The notes under the pieces: model-generated | Databases searched by the model: none | What the model saw: the letters and a program-made list of their open reading frames with translations, nothing else | Told to the model about the DNA's origin: nothing | Origin: Candidatus Krumholzibacteriia bacterium | GTDB taxonomy: Bacteria > Krumholzibacteriota > Krumholzibacteriia > G020349025 | Length of the DNA stretch: 28,499 bases | Direction of reading: 5' to 3' | Assembly: GCA_035649275.1 (NCBI GenBank) | Contig: DASRJW010000050.1 | Location: 1 to 28,499 of the forward strand | Translations under genes and position numbers: made by a program | Shown here: positions 24,705 through 28,499 of the stretch, one piece after another | Layout: every line of letters starts with the position of its first letter | How positions within the stretch are numbered: the first letter of the stretch is position 1

Positions 24705-25615
24705 TCCAGCTGCACCCTCGGGTCCAGGACGCCATACATCAGATCGACCAGCAGGTTGAAGACGATCAGGAAGCCGGCGTAGAAGATCACGATCCCCATG
24801 ACCAAGGTGTAGTCGCGGTTGAGCGCGCCATTGACGAAGGACTGTCCCACGCCGGGGATGGCGAAAATCTTCTCCACCACGATGGAGCCGGTCACCGCCC
24901 GCGCCATCGCGGGCCCGAGGAAGGACACCACCGGCAGCAAGCCGCCACGCAGCGCATGCCGCCAGACGATGGTGTGCTCCGCCAGCCCCTTGGCGCGGGC
25001 GGTGCGGATGAAGTCGGCCCGCGTCACCTCGAGCATGCCGCCCCGGGCGAGCCGCGCCACGTAGGCGACATAGATCGCTGCCAGGGTGATCACCGGCAGG
25101 ATCTTGGTTTGCGGCGGGCCCCACGTGGCCGGCGGCAGCCAGCGCAGCGTCAGCGCGAAGACGAAGACGAGAGCGGGCCCCAGGATGAAGTTCGGGATGG
25201 AAACGCCGAGCATGGCCACGGCCATGGGGCCGTGGTCCCAGGCGGTGTTCTGCCGCAGCGCCGCCACCGTGCCGATGGGCACGCCGACCACGAGCGCCAG
25301 CAGCATGGCCCAGGCCCCGAGCTCGAGCGAGATCGGCAGCGCCCCGAGCACGATCTCCCGCACCGAGCGCGAAGGGAACTTGTACGACGGGCCGAGGTCG
25401 AAGTGCAGGGCGTTGCGCAGATAACGCCCGTATTGCACGAGGAGCGGTTGGTCGAGGCCGTACTTGGCTTGCAGCGTCGCCCGCGCCTCCGCCGGAATCT
25501 CCCGCTCGGAGAGGAACGGTCCGCCCGGAGCCAGCCGGATGATGAAGAAGGTGATGGTGACGATGGCCCAGAGCGTGGGAACGAGCGCCAGCAGGCGCGT
25601 GAGCACCGTCCTCAT
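24701..25615 (-). CDS. Peptide ABC transporter permease (OppB/DppB family)
   Basis: The protein has 304 residues, the usual length. Its ATG overlaps the binding-protein stop (ATGA at 25615-25612). It starts with the family's first helix (LLALVPTLWAIVTITFFIIRLAPGGPF) and has LGPSYKFPSRSVREIVLGALPISLELG. The EAA-type coupling loop reads FIRTARAKGLAEHTIVWRHALRGGLLPV, and GSIVVEKIFAIPGVGQSFVNGALNRDYTLVMG near the end is a family signature. Six transmembrane helices are expected. It pairs with the OppC-like protein as a heterodimeric channel for peptides. Confidence 0.93.
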   Translation of the reverse strand: MRTVLTRLLALVPTLWAIVTITFFIIRLAPGGPFLSEREIPAEARATLQAKYGLDQPLLVQYGRYLRNALHFDLGPSYKFPSRSVREIVLGALPISLELGAWAMLLALVVGVPIGTVAALRQNTAWDHGPMAVAMLGVSIPNFILGPALVFVFALTLRWLPPATWGPPQTKILPVITLAAIYVAYVARLARGGMLEVTRADFIRTARAKGLAEHTIVWRHALRGGLLPVVSFLGPAMARAVTGSIVVEKIFAIPGVGQSFVNGALNRDYTLVMGIVIFYAGFLIVFNLLVDLMYGVLDPRVQLE

Positions 25616-27387
25616 CGCCCGCTCCCGGTGCCGGTCGTGGCGCCACCCACGGCCACGCTGTCTTCGGCTGCCCTCCCCAGGGCCTGCTCTTCTCCCGTGT
25701 GCGCCCGCCCCATTCTGTCCTCTCCCCGCGCCAGAGAGACGTACTTGAGCGGGTGCTCGTCGAGCGCTGTCGGATGGATGCCGCGCACGTAAGGAGCGAC
25801 GAACTCCCGGTTGCAGTAAGCGTAGATCGGGATGAAGGGCATGGCGTCGAGCGCCACCGCCTCGGCCTGGGCCAAGAGTTGGAGCCGTTGCACCGGTTCG
25901 CGCTCGCGGCCGGCGGCGGCGACGAGGGAATCGAAACGCGCATTGCTCCAACGGGTGCGGCTGTTGCCGTCCCCGGTCACGAGGATGGCGAGGAAGCTGT
26001 TGGGATCCATGTAGTCGCCGATCCAGGAGCGCCGCGCGATCTGGTACCGGCATTCCACGGTAGCGCGCATGTAGCTCGCCCATTCCTGGCTGGAAAGACG
26101 CAAGTCGATTCCCAAGTGCTCCTTCCACATGGCCTGCACGGCCTCGCCGATCTTCTTGTTGTCCTCGCCGGTGTTGAAGAGGAGCTCGACGGCGGGGAAG
26201 CCCTGGCCGCCCGGGTAGCCGGCGTCGGCGAGCAAACGGCGGGCGCGCTCCGGATCGAAGTGCACGCCCTCGGGGTAGGGGTAATCGCGAAACCCGTGCG
26301 GCACGATGTTGCCCCAAGGGGCACCACTCCCGTGCAGAACGTAGCGCGCGATGCGCTCACGGTCGATGGCATAGGCGAGGGCCCGCCGGACGCGCGGGTC
26401 GTCCAGCGGCGGCTCGGTCACCACCATGGAGTAGAAGTAGAGTGCCAGGTACGGCCCCGTGCGGTAATCCGCGTAGTGCTGGATATACGGGATCATTTGC
26501 GCCGGCACATAGCCGCTCGGGTTCCAATCGGTCATCCCGGCGCGGTACATGGACAGCATCGTGGACGGGTCGTCGACGCTGTAGCAGACGATGCGGCGCA
26601 GGCGCACCCGCGCCGCGTCCCAATAGCCCGGGAACTTCTCGAACTCGAGGCGGTCGTTCTGCCGGTGACGCAGCAGGCGGAAGGGGCCGTTGCCGACGAT
26701 GTGCTCCGGGTGCGTCCAGCGGTCGCCCCAGGTCTCCAGCGTGCGGCGGTGCACGGGCAGGAAGGGATGGTAGGTGAGCAGCTGCAGGAAGTACGGCGTC
26801 GGCACTTCCAGCACTACCTGGAAAGTGCTGTCGTCGAGGGCTCGAATGCCCACTGGCGCCGGATCGGCGATCTCCTTCTTCTTGTAGGCCCTGGCGTTGC
26901 GGATGAGATAGAAGAGGTCGGCGTAGCGCGCCGGCGTGTCCGGATGGAGCAAACGCAGCCACGACCACTCGAAGTCGTGGGCCGTGACTCGGTCGCCGTT
27001 CGTCCAGCGACTGTCTGTGCGCAGGTGGAAGAGATAGGTGACGCCGTCCGGCGCCAGTTCCCAGCTCTTGGCCATGCCCGGGCGCGGCACCAGCGTCTCC
27101 GGGTCCGGCGTCACCAGACCCTCGAAGAGAAGGCGCGCGACGCGCCCGTCGGGCTGTCCCGACAGGAGGCCGGGATCGAGGGTTTCGGGCTCGGCGCCGT
27201 TGGCGAAGCGGAAGACCTCCTCGTCGGGCGGCGTGGTGCGGCCGAAGTACTCGACCTCGTGGCCATGGCTGCCACGAAGGCGCCAGAGGATCATGGTCAC
27301 CGCGAGGAGGAGCAGCAGCAGTCCAAGTGCCGGCCAGCGCGCACGACCTTGTGTGCGGCGATCCACCCTTCTCTCCACGCCACCCAT
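25612..27387 (-). CDS. Peptide ABC transporter substrate-binding protein (family 5, OppA/DppA-like)
   Basis: The protein has 591 residues. I chose the ATG at 27387 because it directly precedes the basic-hydrophobic segment (residues 1-36: ERRVDRRTQGRARWPA, then LGLLLLLLAVTMILW). It has no ribosome site, and a TATTTT box lies only 6 bases upstream, so it may be read from a leaderless message. The segment has no lipobox Cys, so the protein is probably held by a signal anchor rather than a lipid. The family-5 fold follows: RFANGAEPETLDPGLLSGQPDGRVARLLFEGLV, ERARRLLADAGYP and the peptide-binding lobe to the end. The last 30 residues are low in structure. It captures peptides outside the inner membrane for the permease pair encoded next. 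Confidence 0.9.
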   Translation of the reverse strand: MGGVERRVDRRTQGRARWPALGLLLLLLAVTMILWRLRGSHGHEVEYFGRTTPPDEEVFRFANGAEPETLDPGLLSGQPDGRVARLLFEGLVTPDPETLVPRPGMAKSWELAPDGVTYLFHLRTDSRWTNGDRVTAHDFEWSWLRLLHPDTPARYADLFYLIRNARAYKKKEIADPAPVGIRALDDSTFQVVLEVPTPYFLQLLTYHPFLPVHRRTLETWGDRWTHPEHIVGNGPFRLLRHRQNDRLEFEKFPGYWDAARVRLRRIVCYSVDDPSTMLSMYRAGMTDWNPSGYVPAQMIPYIQHYADYRTGPYLALYFYSMVVTEPPLDDPRVRRALAYAIDRERIARYVLHGSGAPWGNIVPHGFRDYPYPEGVHFDPERARRLLADAGYPGGQGFPAVELLFNTGEDNKKIGEAVQAMWKEHLGIDLRLSSQEWASYMRATVECRYQIARRSWIGDYMDPNSFLAILVTGDGNSRTRWSNARFDSLVAAAGREREPVQRLQLLAQAEAVALDAMPFIPIYAYCNREFVAPYVRGIHPTALDEHPLKYVSLARGEDRMGRAHTGEEQALGRAAEDSVAVGGATTGTGSGR

Positions 27388-27497
27388 GCGCACAAAATAG
27401 CACGGCTTCTGCGAGCCGTCGCCACACCGATGCGTCGCTCCAGCAGCCACGGGCCTCGCGTATAGTGTGGCCCTGCACACTCGCCCGACGAGGGAGC
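27388..27497. promoter_or_regulatory. Divergent promoter region with a palindrome
   Basis: On the minus strand TATTTT (27399-27394) lies 6 bases before the binding-protein ATG. Just upstream, ACGGCT (27402-27407) and AGCCGT (27414-27419) form a perfect inverted repeat with a 6-base centre, placed where a regulator would cover the -35/-10 spacer. On the plus strand TATAGT (27461-27466) could be the -10 of the membrane glycosyltransferase gene. Neither direction has a clear -35 box. Confidence 0.35.
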
Positions 27498-28499
27498 ATG
27501 GCCGGCACCTGGTTCGTCACCCTCACCGCACTCTTGGTCCGCGTCGCCCTCTGGCTGCATCAGCCAGGGCTCACCTACGATGGCACCTACTATCTGCGCC
27601 AGGCCGAGCGGCTCCTGCGCGGCGATTTCCAGGTGATCGGTTTTCCGCCAGGATATCCGCTGGTGGTGGCGCTGGTGCGCGTCGTCGCCGGGGATTTCGA
27701 GCTCGCCGGCCGCGTGGTGAGCCTGGTCGCCGGAACCGCTACGGTGGCGCTCTTCCACCTCTGGGCGCGCCGCCATCTCCCGGGACGCTGGGCGCTCGCC
27801 GCGGCCCTCTTTCTCGCCGTGCACCCGGAAGTGGCGCGCCAGCACGTGGAGATCCTGAGCGAACCGCTCTACATTTTCTGCATCGTTCTCGGCTTCACGC
27901 TCTTCGAGAAGGGGCGCGACCTCGCGGCCGGCGCGCTCTTCGGCTACGCCTTCCTCGTCCGCCCCGAGGCGGTGGCGCTCCTCCTCGGCTGCGCGGTGTC
28001 GCGACTGGGGGAGTCGCCGGCGGCAGCGGCGGGCGCGGTGCCCTTGACCGTGCCGGCGCAAGCTGGCGGTGCTCGGCGCCTGCCGCTGCGGTTGCTCGGC
28101 ACCGGCCTCTTGCCGGTGATTCTGTACTCCGCTCTCAGCAGCCACGCCATCGGCCATTGGGTCTTGACGCCGAAGCAAGGGCAGCTCGATCTCGACGCCG
28201 ACATCGGCCCACGCTTGTGGAAGATGCTGACCTCGTTGCACGTGCTCTTCCCGCTTCTCCTGCTCCCAGGGGCCCTGGCGCACGGATTGCGGGCGCGGCG
28301 GTCCCTTCTCGCCGGTGTCGTGTACATGGCAGTACTCCCCTTCTTCGCCATTCACATCCAGCCGCGTTTGTTGCAGCCGGCGCTGCCGTTCCTCCTCCTT
28401 CTCGGTCTCGCCTGGGTGGCTGACTTGCGTTCACGCTGGCACCGCCCGGTGCTGGCTGCGGCGGCGGTCCTCGCCGTCTGGGGCGCCGTCGCACCGTTC
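27498..28499 (+). CDS. Membrane glycosyltransferase, GT-C/GT39-like, 3'-truncated by the window
   Basis: The frame from ATG 27498 stays open for 334 codons to the window end. GAGG lies four bases before the ATG. The start region LTYDGTYYLRQAERLLRG, with Asp28 in the first external loop, is typical of GT-C enzymes such as the ArnT/PMT and GT39 families. FPPGYPLVVALVRVVAGDFELAGRVVSLVAGTATVALF and EILSEPLYIF also fit. At least eight hydrophobic helices are visible (for instance 72-90, 115-130, 240-260 and 270-285). Such enzymes use a polyprenyl-phosphate sugar donor on the outer face of the inner membrane, for glycans or proteins. The acceptor is unknown, and the C-terminal part lies outside the window. 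It is divergent from the peptide-transporter operon. Confidence 0.75.
   Translation, partial: MAGTWFVTLTALLVRVALWLHQPGLTYDGTYYLRQAERLLRGDFQVIGFPPGYPLVVALVRVVAGDFELAGRVVSLVAGTATVALFHLWARRHLPGRWALAAALFLAVHPEVARQHVEILSEPLYIFCIVLGFTLFEKGRDLAAGALFGYAFLVRPEAVALLLGCAVSRLGESPAAAAGAVPLTVPAQAGGARRLPLRLLGTGLLPVILYSALSSHAIGHWVLTPKQGQLDLDADIGPRLWKMLTSLHVLFPLLLLPGALAHGLRARRSLLAGVVYMAVLPFFAIHIQPRLLQPALPFLLLLGLAWVADLRSRWHRPVLAAAAVLAVWGAVAPF

Noticed and set aside
24705-25943. Upstream extension of the OppC-like permease frame
   Set aside because: The extension overlaps the OppB-like gene and is domainless; the ATGA overlap at 24704 marks the real start.
25699-27465. Plus-strand open frame of 588 codons opposite the peptide-binding protein gene
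   Set aside because: Shadow frame: no domain and no ribosome site, and the minus strand has a family-5 binding protein.
27467-28423. Plus-strand frame of 318 codons at the right edge
   Set aside because: It is out of frame with the GT-C-like gene at 27498, Arg/Ala/Pro-rich and lacks membrane helices, while the other frame gives a convincing membrane protein.

Overview
The window is GC-rich (about two thirds G+C by eye), densely coded chromosomal DNA from a Gram-negative bacterium. I see no IS element, phage gene, integrase, tRNA, rRNA or CRISPR array. A secreted protein (2616-4766) combines dockerin-like calcium repeats with a FlgD-like/type-IX-sorting-like C-terminal domain. Other features are outer-membrane beta-barrels ending in aromatic residues, a sigma/anti-sigma/TPR-CHAT operon and a REC-linked PEP-synthase-like protein. 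Together these suggest a high-GC member of the FCB-affiliated candidate phyla (Eisenbacteria, Latescibacteria or Krumholzibacteria type). That placement is inference, not a database result.

Left part (1-9439): the C-terminal part of an S41 peptidase, a lipoprotein with a Cna-B/SdrD_B-like domain and a good sigma-70 promoter, and, on the minus strand, a large exported protein (C39-like peptidase, beta-propeller, dockerin-like repeats, FlgD-like tail). Divergent from the last is a translationally coupled operon of three genes: an ECF sigma factor, a membrane anti-sigma factor carrying TPRs, and a 1049-residue TPR-CHAT protease-like protein with a predicted export signal and a C-terminal membrane anchor. 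It looks like an envelope sensing or proteolysis module.

Middle part (9440-16865): a nitrogen-assimilation neighbourhood. glnA-type glutamine synthetase has its own AT-rich promoter and a leader inverted repeat. A small secreted protein of unknown function follows on the minus strand. Then comes a 985-residue protein with two receiver-like domains (one apparently degenerate) joined to a pyruvate-phosphate-dikinase-type ATP-grasp domain but with no phosphohistidine domain. NADP-type glutamate dehydrogenase gdhA is transcribed divergently from it. A LuxR-HTH-like fragment without a complete gene lies just upstream of gdhA.

Right part (16866-28499): mostly minus-strand genes. They are a B12-binding radical SAM enzyme, an HtrA-like protease with no visible signal peptide and a possible ECF-type promoter, two beta-barrel proteins flanking a GT4 glycosyltransferase, and an oligopeptide ABC importer (binding protein, two permeases, one ATPase) whose first three genes are joined by ATGA overlaps. 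At the right edge a GT-C/GT39-like membrane glycosyltransferase starts on the plus strand and runs off the window.

The best candidates for something undescribed are the sigma/anti-sigma-TPR/CHAT operon with its C39-like neighbour, and the REC-REC-ATP-grasp protein set between glnA and gdhA.
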